DNA from: Viridibacterium silvisoli
Lineage (GTDB): Bacteria; Pseudomonadota; Gammaproteobacteria; Burkholderiales; Rhodocyclaceae
Direction of reading: 5' to 3'
Assembly: GCF_036017035.1 (NCBI RefSeq)
Contig: NZ_JAYXHS010000002.1
Location: forward strand, 248,001-312,000
Length of the DNA: 64,000 bases
In this document: positions 15,838-24,331 of the stretch, piece by piece
Position numbering within the stretch: the stretch's first letter is position 1
Layout of the letters: each line of letters begins with the position of its first letter
Translations under genes and position numbers: made by a program
Notes under the pieces: model-generated
Database searches by the model: none
The model's input: the letters and a program-made list of their open reading frames with translations, nothing else
What the model was told of the DNA's origin: nothing

Positions 15838-17241
15838 CTATTCGAGCATCGCCAGCTTGGACTTGGCCAGCGGCGGGTTCTTGGCGAAGTAGCGCTTGAT
15901 TCCGCGCAGCATGGCGGCAGCCATCTTGTCCTGGTAGTCCTCGTCGGCGAGTTTCTTCTCTTCTTCGGGATTGGAGATGAAGGCGGTCTCGACGAGGATG
16001 CTGGGGATGTCCGGCGCTTTGAGCACGGCGAAGCTGGCTTCTTCGATGGCGCCGCGATGCAGGGTGTTGATGCCGCCGATTTCGCTGAGCATGGCTTTGG
16101 CGAGCTTGGTGCTGTCGTTGAGCGTGGCGGTCTGCGACAGGTCGAGCAGGGTGCGCGCGAGGTGCGAGTCCCTGACGCCGACGTTGATGCCGCCGATCAG
16201 GTCGGCCGCGTTTTCTTTCTGTGCCAACCATTTCGCCGCGGTGCTGGATGCGCCGCGCTCGGAGAGGATGAAGACGGAACTGCCGCGCGCTTCGGGCTTG
16301 ATGAAGGCGTCAGCGTGGATGGAGACGAACAGATCGGCTTCGACACGTCGAGCCTTCTGCACACGCTGGCCGAGCGGCACGAAGAAGTCTGCATCGCGCG
16401 TGAGCATGGCGCGCATATTGGGCTCGTTGTCGATGAGGGCCTTGAGGCGCTTGCCGATGGAGAGCGTGACGTGCTTTTCGTAGGTGCCTGCCCTGCCGAC
16501 CGCACCCGGGTCTTCGCCGCCGTGACCGGGGTCGAGCGCGATGGTGATAAGGCGCGTAACGCGAGTCTTCTGGATCGTTTCGGTGCGTTTGTCGGGCGTG
16601 ATCTCTATCGTTTGCCGGGTGATTTCGAGTTTGGGCTGAGCTGGATCGATCTTTGCCGGGTCGGCCTTGGCGAGCTCCGGGTTCGGGTTGGTGTTACCAG
16701 CGGCTGCGTTTTCGGGAGTGCTCTTTTCGATCAGGGCCAGCAGCGGGTCGACGGGTTGTGTTGGATAGAGGTCGAGCACGAGGCGGTGACCGTAATTGCC
16801 CACCGGGGCGAGCGTGAAGATCTGCGGCCGGATCTCGCCCTTGAGCTCCACCACGAGACGCACCACGCCGGGCCGGTTGCGGCCCGCACGGATGAGCTTG
16901 ATGTAGGGGTCGGCGTCGATGATCTTGGAGGGCAGGCTTTGCAGCACGCTATTGAATTCCACGCCTTCGAGATCGACGACGAGGCGTTCGGGATTCTTGA
17001 CGACCTGCGCGGTGTAGCGCAGCGCATCGCCGCCTTCCAGCGTGACGCGCGTGTAGTCCTGCGCAGGCCAGACACGCACGGCAAGTACCTTGGTATCGGC
17101 ACCCAACGCAACGGGGGATACGAGCACGGTCATCAACGCGCCGCCCGCTTTCAGCAGGCTGCGACGCGACATGCTTTCCAGCAGCGGATTCACTTCGCGT
17201 CTGGCGGTGGGTTTGTGGTCAGGCTTGAATGCGTCAGACAT
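15838..17241 (-). CDS. N-acetylmuramoyl-L-alanine amidase (AmiC/AmiB type)
   Basis: A periplasmic peptidoglycan amidase of 467 residues that splits daughter cells by removing stem peptides. The start is ATG 17241, since upstream frame overlaps tsaE. A twin-arginine signal is visible (SRRSLLKAGGALMTVLV, about residues 25-42), as in E. coli AmiA and AmiC. An AMIN domain (residues about 50-160) targets the septum. The C-terminal Amidase_3 domain starts at ITIALDPGHGGEDPGAVG, with zinc ligands His in PGHGG, a Glu near YEKHVTL and a His in VSIHADAF, and the catalytic Glu in LVETAFISNPEEE. The Tat signal argues for AmiC-like export even though the gene order resembles amiB. Confidence 0.9.
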   Translation of the reverse strand: MSDAFKPDHKPTARREVNPLLESMSRRSLLKAGGALMTVLVSPVALGADTKVLAVRVWPAQDYTRVTLEGGDALRYTAQVVKNPERLVVDLEGVEFNSVLQSLPSKIIDADPYIKLIRAGRNRPGVVRLVVELKGEIRPQIFTLAPVGNYGHRLVLDLYPTQPVDPLLALIEKSTPENAAAGNTNPNPELAKADPAKIDPAQPKLEITRQTIEITPDKRTETIQKTRVTRLITIALDPGHGGEDPGAVGRAGTYEKHVTLSIGKRLKALIDNEPNMRAMLTRDADFFVPLGQRVQKARRVEADLFVSIHADAFIKPEARGSSVFILSERGASSTAAKWLAQKENAADLIGGINVGVRDSHLARTLLDLSQTATLNDSTKLAKAMLSEIGGINTLHRGAIEEASFAVLKAPDIPSILVETAFISNPEEEKKLADEDYQDKMAAAMLRGIKRYFAKNPPLAKSKLAMLE

Positions 17242-17729
17242 GCGCGGCCTCGCTCGGTGAAAACACGTAACTCGGCACGGCGGCCTTCCTGTTCGACTGC
17301 GAGGCGCAATTCGATGTCCGGTTGCGGGACGTAGGGCAGGGCCTTGTCGGCCCATTCGACGAGGCAGATGCCGCCGTCCGAAAAGTATTCATCAAGCCCT
17401 GCATCCAGAAATTCGTCCGGGTGGTTGAATCGATAAAAATCAAAGTGATACAGCGATATTCTAGAAACTGAATAAGGTTCTAGCAAGGTGTAGGTGGGAC
17501 TTTTCACATTTCCCGTGTGACCCAGTGCGCGTAACAGGCCGCGCGTGGTGGTGGTCTTGCCAGCGCCCAGGTCGCCCGTCAGCCAGATGACGAGACCATG
17601 CGCTTCCTCGCTGTTCACGACGGGCGCCAGTGACGCACCGAAGGCTTCGGTGGCCGCGGCATCTGCTAAACGCAAGCTCAGCGCGGGGCCGGGCGGATTA
17701 TCATCGGCGGCGGAATGGCTATCAGACAA
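17190..17729 (-). CDS. tsaE: tRNA threonylcarbamoyladenosine synthase ATPase TsaE
   Basis: A cytoplasmic P-loop ATPase needed with TsaB and TsaD for t6A37 modification of ANN-decoding tRNAs. Walker A is GDLGAGKTTTTRG, and SPTYTLLEPY, HFDFYR and LVEWADKA are the family signatures. No ATG lies in the N-terminal part. The likely start is TTG 17729 (179 residues) or TTG 17741, which has GAGAG upstream. Either start abuts or overlaps the divergent queG start. The 3' end overlaps the amidase gene by 52 bases. Length is slightly above E. coli TsaE (153) because of an N-terminal Ala/Asp-rich segment and a longer C-terminus. Confidence 0.9.
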   Translation of the reverse strand: MSDSHSAADDNPPGPALSLRLADAAATEAFGASLAPVVNSEEAHGLVIWLTGDLGAGKTTTTRGLLRALGHTGNVKSPTYTLLEPYSVSRISLYHFDFYRFNHPDEFLDAGLDEYFSDGGICLVEWADKALPYVPQPDIELRLAVEQEGRRAELRVFTERGRACLTHSSLTTNPPPDAK

Positions 17730-18821
17730 ATGAGCGGACAAGAACAGGACTCTCTCGACAAGGTGGCGCTCAAGGGCCGCATCAAGGCGTGGGCGCTCGA
17801 ACTCGGGTTTGCCAATGCGGGGGTAGCGGGCATCGATCTCAGCGATGCAGAGCAGGGCCTGGCCGACTGGCTGGCCGCCGGTTTTCATGGCGAGATGGAT
17901 TATATGGCGCGCCATGGCATGAAGCGCGCACGCCCCGCGGAATTGGTGCCGGGCACGCTCAGCGTGATCTCGTTGCGCATGAATTACTGGAGCGAGAGCG
18001 ATCGCGGGATTGCCGAGGCAGCGCTGGCCGATGGCGAGCGCGCCTACATTTCGCGCTATGCATTGGGGCGCGATTATCACAAGGTGCTGCGCAAGCGTCT
18101 GCAGCAACTGGCCGATCGCATCGCGGCCGACATCGGGCCTTTCGGGCACCGGGTATTCGTGGATTCGGCGCCCGTTCTTGAAGTCGAACTGGCGACGCGC
18201 GCGGGCCTTGGCTGGCGTGGCAAGCACACGCTGACGCTGACGCGCGAGGCGGGCTCGCTGTTCTTTCTGGGCGAGCTGTACACCGATCTGGACCTGCCGC
18301 CGGACGAACCTGTTTCCGAGCACTGCGGGCAGTGCACGCGCTGCATCGACATCTGCCCGACGCAAGCCATCGTGGCGCCCTACAAACTGGACGCGCGGCG
18401 TTGTATTTCCTACCTCACGATTGAACTCAGAGGCGCGATTCCCGTCGAATTCCGGCCCATGATTGGCAATCGTGTTTATGGTTGCGATGATTGCCAGCTG
18501 GTGTGTCCGTGGAATCGTTTTGCACGCGTCACCGAGGAGAAGGACTTCTCGGTGCGCAATGGGCTCGACAGCGCATCACTGGTCGAACTGTTTGCCTGGA
18601 CGCGCGAGGAGTTCGAAACGCGCATGGCAGGCAGCGCGATCCATCGCATCGGCTACGAATGCTGGTTGCGTAATCTGGCTGTCGGCCTGGGCAATGCCCT
18701 GGCAGTGGCGCCCTCATCGACCGGCATTCTTGCGGCCTTGAGGACGAGGCAGGATGATGCGTCAGAGCTGGTGCGCGAGCATGTGGGCTGGGCGCTGGCG
18801 CAGCATGTCGCGCAGGCCTGA
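17715..18821 (+). CDS. queG: Epoxyqueuosine reductase QueG
   Basis: A 368-residue cobalamin- and Fe-S-dependent enzyme that reduces epoxyqueuosine in tRNA to queuosine, the last step of the pathway. Two [4Fe-4S] cluster motifs are clear: CGQCTRCIDICPTQA and CDDCQLVCPWN. The C-terminal HEAT-like region (REEFETRMAGSAIHRIGYE) is present. The start chosen is ATG 17715, preceded by GGCGGCGG; ATG 17730 is also in frame. Its 5' end overlaps tsaE on the other strand. queD is 9 kb away. Product and motifs are unambiguous. Confidence 0.93.
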   Translation: MAIRQMSGQEQDSLDKVALKGRIKAWALELGFANAGVAGIDLSDAEQGLADWLAAGFHGEMDYMARHGMKRARPAELVPGTLSVISLRMNYWSESDRGIAEAALADGERAYISRYALGRDYHKVLRKRLQQLADRIAADIGPFGHRVFVDSAPVLEVELATRAGLGWRGKHTLTLTREAGSLFFLGELYTDLDLPPDEPVSEHCGQCTRCIDICPTQAIVAPYKLDARRCISYLTIELRGAIPVEFRPMIGNRVYGCDDCQLVCPWNRFARVTEEKDFSVRNGLDSASLVELFAWTREEFETRMAGSAIHRIGYECWLRNLAVGLGNALAVAPSSTGILAALRTRQDDASELVREHVGWALAQHVAQA

Positions 18822-18948
18822 GCAATTGAAGCTGGAAAGAAGTTTTGTTGTGCCGGAATAAGCTGCACGCTGCGTGTGTTCATCCGGTTGTTACCCCGGC
18901 CGTATCCAAAAGTAGACCCATCAACAGAGAATCAATCAGGAGAACCGC

Positions 18949-19398
18949 ATGAAGCTTCGTTACCTTGCCGTTGTCGCGCTCGCCGCCGTCAGCACCCTTG
19001 CACAAGCCCAGTCCAAGCCCGAAGATCTGATTCACTTGCGTCAAGGCGGCTTTCAGTTGCTGGCGCGCAATGTGGGTGCTCTGAATTCCATCGCCAAGGG
19101 CGACGTGCCTTTCAACAAGGAAACGGCAACCAATACGGCCGAGTTTGTAAGCCTGCTCGTTCCGCAAATCTGGGCTGGTTTCGGCGCGGGTTCGGACAAG
19201 GGCGCGCCAACGCGTGCCAACGCGAAGATCTGGTCTGACGATGCTGGCTTCAAGGCCGCACAAGAAAAGCTGCTGGTCATCACGCGCAAGTTGCCCGCTG
19301 CTGCTGGCGATGCCAACTCGTTGAAGGCGGCACTGGCGGATATTGGTGGTGCTTGCAAGAACTGCCACGACAACTATCGCGACAGCAGCTACCACTGA
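18949..19398 (+). CDS. Cytochrome c' (periplasmic, class II)
   Basis: A 149-residue secreted c-type cytochrome. The signal peptide is about residues 1-21 (ends LAQAQ). The mature four-helix bundle ends with the haem-attachment motif CKNCH near the C-terminus, the mark of class II cytochromes. These bind NO and may protect against nitrosative stress or carry electrons. AGGAGA sits 6 bases before the ATG. It converges on a cytochrome b561-type gene; the two families are frequent neighbours and may exchange electrons. Transcribed alone, with a terminator after it. Confidence 0.9.
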   Translation: MKLRYLAVVALAAVSTLAQAQSKPEDLIHLRQGGFQLLARNVGALNSIAKGDVPFNKETATNTAEFVSLLVPQIWAGFGAGSDKGAPTRANAKIWSDDAGFKAAQEKLLVITRKLPAAAGDANSLKAALADIGGACKNCHDNYRDSSYH

Positions 19399-19416
19399 TT
19401 GCCTGGCGTCGTAATG

Positions 19417-19447
19417 AAAAAGGCTGGCACATGTGCCAGCCTTTTTT
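19417..19447. terminator. Bidirectional terminator between cytochrome c' and b561 genes
   Basis: AAAAAGGCTGGCAC-AT-GTGCCAGCCTTTTTT, with A and T runs on both sides of the stem. Confidence 0.9.
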
Positions 19448-19469
19448 CGTGCGTATTCCGGTGAGCCGT

Positions 19470-20156
19470 TCAGAGCTTGGTGACGATGTACCAGACGGCA
19501 CCTGCTGCGATGGCCAGGACGATCGCGCCGAGCAGCGCGTTGCCGCCCTTGGCGTCCGGCGTGCTGGCGTCTGCTGGCAAGGTCTTGCTGCCGGTAATCA
19601 TCGGCGAGACCAGATCGTCTTTCTTGATGAAGCGGTAGAAGAGGATCGCGAGGATGTGCAGCACGATCAGACCGATGATGATCCACTGATTGATCGAGTG
19701 TGCGACATGCAGCTTGTCCGACAGGCTTTCGCTGATGAGCTTGCGCAGCGGGCCGTCGTTCAGTTCATCGTCATAATTGAACAGGCCGGAAACTGCCTGA
19801 AACAACAGCGACAGCAGCAGCGCCAGAACTGACAGGGCACCCAGCGCGTTGTGGCCGGTGCGGCTCGGGTCGTGCTTGCCTGAGCCCAGGGAGCCCAGAT
19901 AACTCAGAACTGCGCCCGGGCCTTTCACGAAGTTGAAGAAGCGTGCATGGTCGCCGCCGATGAAGCCCCACACGAGGCGGAACAGCAGCAGTGCCAACAC
20001 GCTGTATCCCGCAAGCATATGCAGGTTGCGATCCGACTTGGCCCAGATGGTGATGAATGCGGCCGACACTGCGATCAACAATAGCCAATGAAATAGTCGC
20101 AGCGGCAAATCCCAGACTTTGACTTTCTTCGTCGATCCGGCGTTGTTCGTACTCAT
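19470..20156 (-). CDS. Cytochrome b561-family membrane protein
   Basis: A 228-residue inner-membrane di-haem cytochrome b of the bacterial b561/NarI-like type. It has four core transmembrane helices (DLPLRLFHWLLLIAVSAAF; LHMLAGYSVLALLLFRLVWG; ALGALSVLALLLSLLFQAVSG; INQWIIIGLIVLHILAILFY), each with candidate haem-ligand His residues. A fifth hydrophobic stretch sits at the C-terminus. It starts after AGGAG. It probably passes electrons from the quinol pool to a periplasmic cytochrome, plausibly the cytochrome c' encoded convergently. That pairing is an inference. Confidence 0.88.
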   Translation of the reverse strand: MSTNNAGSTKKVKVWDLPLRLFHWLLLIAVSAAFITIWAKSDRNLHMLAGYSVLALLLFRLVWGFIGGDHARFFNFVKGPGAVLSYLGSLGSGKHDPSRTGHNALGALSVLALLLSLLFQAVSGLFNYDDELNDGPLRKLISESLSDKLHVAHSINQWIIIGLIVLHILAILFYRFIKKDDLVSPMITGSKTLPADASTPDAKGGNALLGAIVLAIAAGAVWYIVTKL

Positions 20157-20361
20157 CTATTGCGCTCCTGATGGTGGGGATTGGCTTGTCTGGTTATTTG
20201 CGTCGAGCCCGGGCACTGCTGGCCGGTTGCATGCTTAGGTATTGGCGAGGTGCTCCGGTTCCACATCTTGCAGGAAATCGCGAGGCGTGTGGATGATTGG
20301 GCGCGCCATGCTTTGCGCTACACTTCGCCGCTCCGAATTTTCCGACTTCTGGTGCGCAATC

Positions 20362-20679
20362 ATGGCTTTCTCCGACACGCTCAAACAACTGCCCGGCGTT
20401 TCCCATCTGGCAGGTATTCAACTTGTGGACAGCAGTGATGCGGTCGTGGCGACGATTGAAAACAAGCCGGGGCAAGGCGGTTCGCTGGTGGTGTACAACC
20501 ACCTTGCACAGACCTTCGGCGCGATCACGCCCGAGGCGGCCAGCAAGGGTCTGGAGTTATATGCCGAGCACACCGAAGACGCACGTGCGAATCCAGGCAA
20601 ACACCCCAATATCGACCGTTTGTTCGGTCTCGTCGAGCGTCAGGAAACCCTGCGCGTGAAGCACCTGTTCGCCGTCTGA
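20362..20679 (+). CDS. DUF2322-like conserved protein
   Basis: A 105-residue cytoplasmic protein starting at ATG 20362; the longer frame upstream has no similarity to a real start. The pattern SHLAGIQLVDSSDAVVATIENKPGQGG, then NHLAQTFGAITPEAASKGLELYAEHT, matches my memory of the DUF2322 family, found mostly in beta- and gamma-proteobacteria. Function is unknown. The C-terminus has HPNIDRLF, also conserved. It converges on the universal stress protein gene, with only 13 bases between the stops. Confidence 0.7.
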   Translation: MAFSDTLKQLPGVSHLAGIQLVDSSDAVVATIENKPGQGGSLVVYNHLAQTFGAITPEAASKGLELYAEHTEDARANPGKHPNIDRLFGLVERQETLRVKHLFAV

Positions 20680-20692
20680 AGCCTGACGCGCG

Positions 20693-21142
20693 CTATTTTT
20701 CGCGATAGACCAGCACAGGTGTCGTTGTATGGGTGAGCACCTTGTGCGTTTCCGAGCCGATCAACAGGCCCGCCAGGCCGCGTCGGCCATGTGAAGCCAT
20801 GAATATCAGGTCGCACTGTTCCGCGACCGCGGTGCGGGTGATGACTTCCCAGGGAATGTCATTGACCTCGGTACGCGTGCTGGCTGCCACGCCGGCGCCT
20901 TCGGCCAGTGCGCTGACTTTGTGCAGGATCGCGTCGGCGACTTCCTGCGTGCCCCGCAGGAAGTCCTCGCGGTTCTCCGGCGCGATCAAGGTGCCTTCGC
21001 CGACGATGGGGCGCGGGTAGTCGGGCTGGACGTGGAGAAACGTGATGCGTGCGCTGATCGAGCGCGCGAAGGCGACGGCACTCGTGGCGGCATGGGATGA
21101 CAGTTCAGAGCCGTCGACGGGAACCAGAATGTGCTTGTACAT
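20693..21142 (-). CDS. Universal stress protein (UspA family)
   Basis: A 149-residue single-domain Usp. It starts HILVPVDGSELSSHA and carries the nucleotide-binding motif G-x2-G-x9-G-S as SHGRRGLAGLLIGSETHKVL, so it is probably an ATP-binding member. Such proteins form dimers and are induced by starvation, oxidative or respiratory stress. GGAGG lies 6 bases before the ATG. No operon partner. The specific stress is not readable from sequence. Confidence 0.92.
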   Translation of the reverse strand: MYKHILVPVDGSELSSHAATSAVAFARSISARITFLHVQPDYPRPIVGEGTLIAPENREDFLRGTQEVADAILHKVSALAEGAGVAASTRTEVNDIPWEVITRTAVAEQCDLIFMASHGRRGLAGLLIGSETHKVLTHTTTPVLVYREK

Positions 21143-21319
21143 GGCGACCTCCTGCGTAACTTGGGCTTTCCTGCGTTCTGTTCTGCTTTCATTCTAGGAA
21201 ACGCATGACTCCTTGGCTGGCCGGGATTGCAGGGGAGCGCGGTATGGTCCGCCGGAACCTTGGTTTTTTTGCCCAGGCACTGCGTATTTTCCGAAAGGGT
21301 GCTGTAAGGCCTTGATCGC

Positions 21320-21325
21320 TATAAT
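21320..21325 (+). promoter_or_regulatory. Possible -10 element of ppa
   Basis: An exact TATAAT 33 bases before the ppa start. No good -35 lies 17 bases upstream, so this is only half a promoter. Confidence 0.35.
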
Positions 21326-21356
21326 GGCCGGCAGTTATTAATCAAGAGAGCTGTTC

Positions 21357-21905
21357 ATGAGTTTTAATCGCGTTTCCCCCGGCGTTGATGTGCCGAACGA
21401 TATTCACGTCATCGTCGAAATCCCGTTGCGAGCCGACCCCATCAAGTACGAAGTCGACAAGGACACGGGCGCGGTCTTCGTCGACCGCTTCATGGGTACG
21501 ACGATGTACTACCCATGTAACTACGGCTATGTGCCTGGCACCATCGCGGGCGATGGCGATCCGGTGGACGTGCTGGTCGAGGCGCCGTTTGCGCTGATTC
21601 CTGGCGTGGTGATCCGCTGCCGGCCCGTCGGCGTGTTGCACATGGAGGACGAGGCTGGCGAGGACGCCAAGGTGCTTGCAGTGCCGATCACCAAGGTGTC
21701 GCCCTTGTACTCGCACGTGCAGTCCTATACCGACTTGTCTCCGCTGCTGATCAAACAGATCGAACACTTTTTCCAGCACTACAAGGATCTGGAGAAAGGC
21801 AAGTGGGTCAAGCTGCTGGGTTGGGAGGGGCCGGAGGCTGCCAAGCAGGAGATCTATGCGGGCGTCGCGGCATTCCAGGCACGATCGGGCGCATCGACGG
21901 ATTGA
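21357..21905 (+). CDS. ppa: Inorganic pyrophosphatase (family I)
   Basis: A 182-residue soluble enzyme that hydrolyses pyrophosphate and so pulls biosynthetic reactions forward. The active-site signature is DGDPVDVLV, with further metal-binding residues in the EDEAGEDAKVLAV segment. Length is near E. coli Ppa (176). It forms a hexamer in related bacteria. The gene stands alone between the usp gene and the decarboxylase gene, with a strong terminator downstream. Confidence 0.95.
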   Translation: MSFNRVSPGVDVPNDIHVIVEIPLRADPIKYEVDKDTGAVFVDRFMGTTMYYPCNYGYVPGTIAGDGDPVDVLVEAPFALIPGVVIRCRPVGVLHMEDEAGEDAKVLAVPITKVSPLYSHVQSYTDLSPLLIKQIEHFFQHYKDLEKGKWVKLLGWEGPEAAKQEIYAGVAAFQARSGASTD

Positions 21906-21940
21906 GGTTTTGTGCGCCTGCACCGGGCGCCTCATCAAGA

Positions 21941-21993
21941 AACGAGGGCCGTGAGAACAGCGATATAGCTGTTTCTCACGGCCCTCGTTGTTT
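21941..21993. terminator. Terminator between ppa and the decarboxylase gene
   Basis: AACGAGGGCCGTGAGA-ACAGC, loop GATATA, GCTGT-TTCTCACGGCCCTCGTT, then GTTTT. A stem of about 20 bp with one bulge. Confidence 0.88.
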
Positions 21994-22007
21994 TGACGCC
22001 TGCAGTC

Positions 22008-24263
22008 TTAGGGTTGTGGTTGCGCCACGCAATCCACGCAGTAACGTGCTACCCCGCCGTCTTCCTTTTCCTTGACGAGACCATGCACGTCGGTTTCGAA
22101 ACCCGGGAAGCGCTCGTTGAAGGTGCGTGCAAACTTCAGGTAGTCGACGATGGTCTTGTTGAAGCGCTCGCCCGGGATCAGAAGTGGAATGCCGGGTGGG
22201 TAAGGCGTGACCAGCATGGCGGTGATGCGGCCTTCGAGCTCGTCGATGGACACGCGTTCGATCTTGCGATGCGCCATCATCGACCAGGCATCGGTCGGGC
22301 GCATGGCAGGTTCCATTTCGGACAGGTACATGTCTGTCGTCAGGCGTGCCACGTTGTGGAGCTTGTACACGTCGTGAATCTGCTGGCACAGGTCGGCGAG
22401 GCCGATGCGCTCGTAGCGTGGGTGCTTGGCGACGAATTCCGGCATGACGCGCCACAGCGGCTCGTTCTTGTCGTAGTCGTCCTTGAACTGCTGCAGCTCG
22501 GTCACCAGTGTGTTCCAGCGGCCCTTGGTGATGCCGATGGTGAACATGATGAAGAAGGAGTACAGGCCGCACTTCTCGACAATGATGCCGTGCTCGGCCA
22601 GGTACTTGGTCAGGATGCCGGCGGGAATGCCGCTGTCCCCAAAGGCGCCATCCACGTCGAGTCCCGGCGTGATGATGGTGGCCTTGATCGGGTCGAGCAT
22701 GTTGAAGCCTTCGGCAAGGTTGCCGAAGCCGTGCCAGCGCTCGTTGGCCTTGAGCATCCAGTCTTCGCGCTCGCCCATGCCTTCTTCGGCGAGCTCGTCG
22801 TCCGGGCCCCACACCTTGAACCACCAGTCCGCGCCCCATTCTTCGTCCACCTTGCGCATGGCGCGGCGGAACTCCATGGCTTCCTGGATCGACTCTTCGA
22901 CGAGCGCCGTGCCGCCGGGCTCTTCCATCATCGCGGCGGCCACGTCGCACGAGGCGATGATGGCGTATTGCGGCGAGGTCGAGGTGTGCATCAGATAGGC
23001 CTCGTTGAAGAGGTCTTTGTCGAGCTTGCGGGTCTGCGAATCCTGCACGAGGATCTGCGAGGCCTGTGACAAGCCGGCGAGCAGCTTGTGCGTCGATTGC
23101 GTGGAGAACACCATCGACTCCTTGCAACGCGCACGGTCCTTGCCGATGGCGTGATAGTCGCCGTAGAAGTCGTGGAAAGCGGCGTGCGGCAGCCAGGCTT
23201 CGTCGAAGTGCAGCGTGTCGATCTTGCCGTCGAGCTCTTCCTTGATTTCCTCGACGTTGTACAGGACGCCGTCATACGTGCTCTGCGTGATGGTGAGCAC
23301 GCGCGGCATGGCGTTCTTGTCTTCGATGAAGGGGTTCTTCGCGATTTTCTTCTGGATGTTTTCCCACTTGAACTCGCTCTTCGGGATCGGACCGATGATG
23401 CCGTAGTTGTTGCGCGTGGGCATCAGGAACACCGGAATCGCGCCTGTCATGATGATGGAATGCAGGATGGACTTGTGGCAGTTACGGTCGACGACCACGA
23501 TGTCGCCTGGCGCCACCGTTGAGTTCCACACGATCTTGTTCGATGTCGAGGTGCCGTTGGTGACGAAGAACAGGTGGTCGGAGTGGGTGATGCGCGCGGC
23601 GTTACGTTCCGACGCAGCGATCGGACCGGTATGGTCGAGAAGCTGGCCGAGCTCTTCCACCGCGTTGCAGACGTCGGCGCGCAGCATGTTCTCGCCGAAG
23701 AACTGGTGGAACATGTGGCCGACCGGGCTCTTCAGGAAGGCGACGCCGCCGGAGTGGCCGGGGCAGTGCCAGGAATACGAACCGTCGGACGCGTAGTGCA
23801 CCAGTGCGCGGAAGAAGGGCGGTGCCAGTGAATCGAGATAGGCCTTGGCTTCGCGCACGACATAGCGCGCGATGAATTCCGGCGTGTCTTCGAACATGTG
23901 GATGAAGCCGTGCAGCTCACGCAGCACGTCATTCGGGATGTGGCGCGAAGTGCGCGTCTCGCCGTACAGGAAGATCGGAATCTCGGCATTGCGAAAGCGG
24001 ATTTCCTGCACGAAGGCACGCAACTCGGCGATGGTTTCTTCCGCCTCGTCCGAGGTCAGCTCCTCATCGTCCACAGACAGAATGAAGGCTGAGCCGCGGC
24101 TCTGTTGCTGCGCGAACGAACTCAGGTCGCCATAACTGGTGACGCCCAGCGCCTCCATGCCTTCGCCCTCGATGGCCTTGACCAGTGCACGGATGCCGAA
24201 GCCGCTGGCGTTCTCCGAGCGGAAGTCTTCGTCGATGATGATGATGGGGAAATGAAAACGCAT
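22008..24263 (-). CDS. Orn/Lys/Arg decarboxylase (PLP-dependent, fold type I)
   Basis: A 751-residue member of the large decarboxylase class (AdiA/CadA/SpeF). It has an N-terminal flavodoxin-like wing domain (starts MRFHFPIIIIDEDF), the PLP domain and a C-terminal domain. The PLP lysine is in STQSTHKLLAGLSQAS, and THSDHLFFVTNGTSTSNK, DRNCHKSILHS and HFDEAWLPHAAF are conserved cofactor contacts. The start is ATG 24263, with AAGGAG nine bases upstream. The product would be agmatine, cadaverine or putrescine plus CO2, used for polyamines or acid resistance. Substrate cannot be decided from the sequence, and no amino acid/polyamine antiporter is adjacent. Confidence 0.88.
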   Translation of the reverse strand: MRFHFPIIIIDEDFRSENASGFGIRALVKAIEGEGMEALGVTSYGDLSSFAQQQSRGSAFILSVDDEELTSDEAEETIAELRAFVQEIRFRNAEIPIFLYGETRTSRHIPNDVLRELHGFIHMFEDTPEFIARYVVREAKAYLDSLAPPFFRALVHYASDGSYSWHCPGHSGGVAFLKSPVGHMFHQFFGENMLRADVCNAVEELGQLLDHTGPIAASERNAARITHSDHLFFVTNGTSTSNKIVWNSTVAPGDIVVVDRNCHKSILHSIIMTGAIPVFLMPTRNNYGIIGPIPKSEFKWENIQKKIAKNPFIEDKNAMPRVLTITQSTYDGVLYNVEEIKEELDGKIDTLHFDEAWLPHAAFHDFYGDYHAIGKDRARCKESMVFSTQSTHKLLAGLSQASQILVQDSQTRKLDKDLFNEAYLMHTSTSPQYAIIASCDVAAAMMEEPGGTALVEESIQEAMEFRRAMRKVDEEWGADWWFKVWGPDDELAEEGMGEREDWMLKANERWHGFGNLAEGFNMLDPIKATIITPGLDVDGAFGDSGIPAGILTKYLAEHGIIVEKCGLYSFFIMFTIGITKGRWNTLVTELQQFKDDYDKNEPLWRVMPEFVAKHPRYERIGLADLCQQIHDVYKLHNVARLTTDMYLSEMEPAMRPTDAWSMMAHRKIERVSIDELEGRITAMLVTPYPPGIPLLIPGERFNKTIVDYLKFARTFNERFPGFETDVHGLVKEKEDGGVARYCVDCVAQPQP

Positions 24264-24331
24264 GGGGGCGGGCTCCTTGAGGGGCGAGCGAAACAAGGCG
24301 CGGATGATACTCCGCGTACATGAAGGAATGG

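Noticed and set aside
17730..18365. Long N-terminal extension of TsaE to 391 residues
   Set aside because: It is antisense to queG, a clearly coding gene, and adds Arg/His-rich sequence not found in TsaE.
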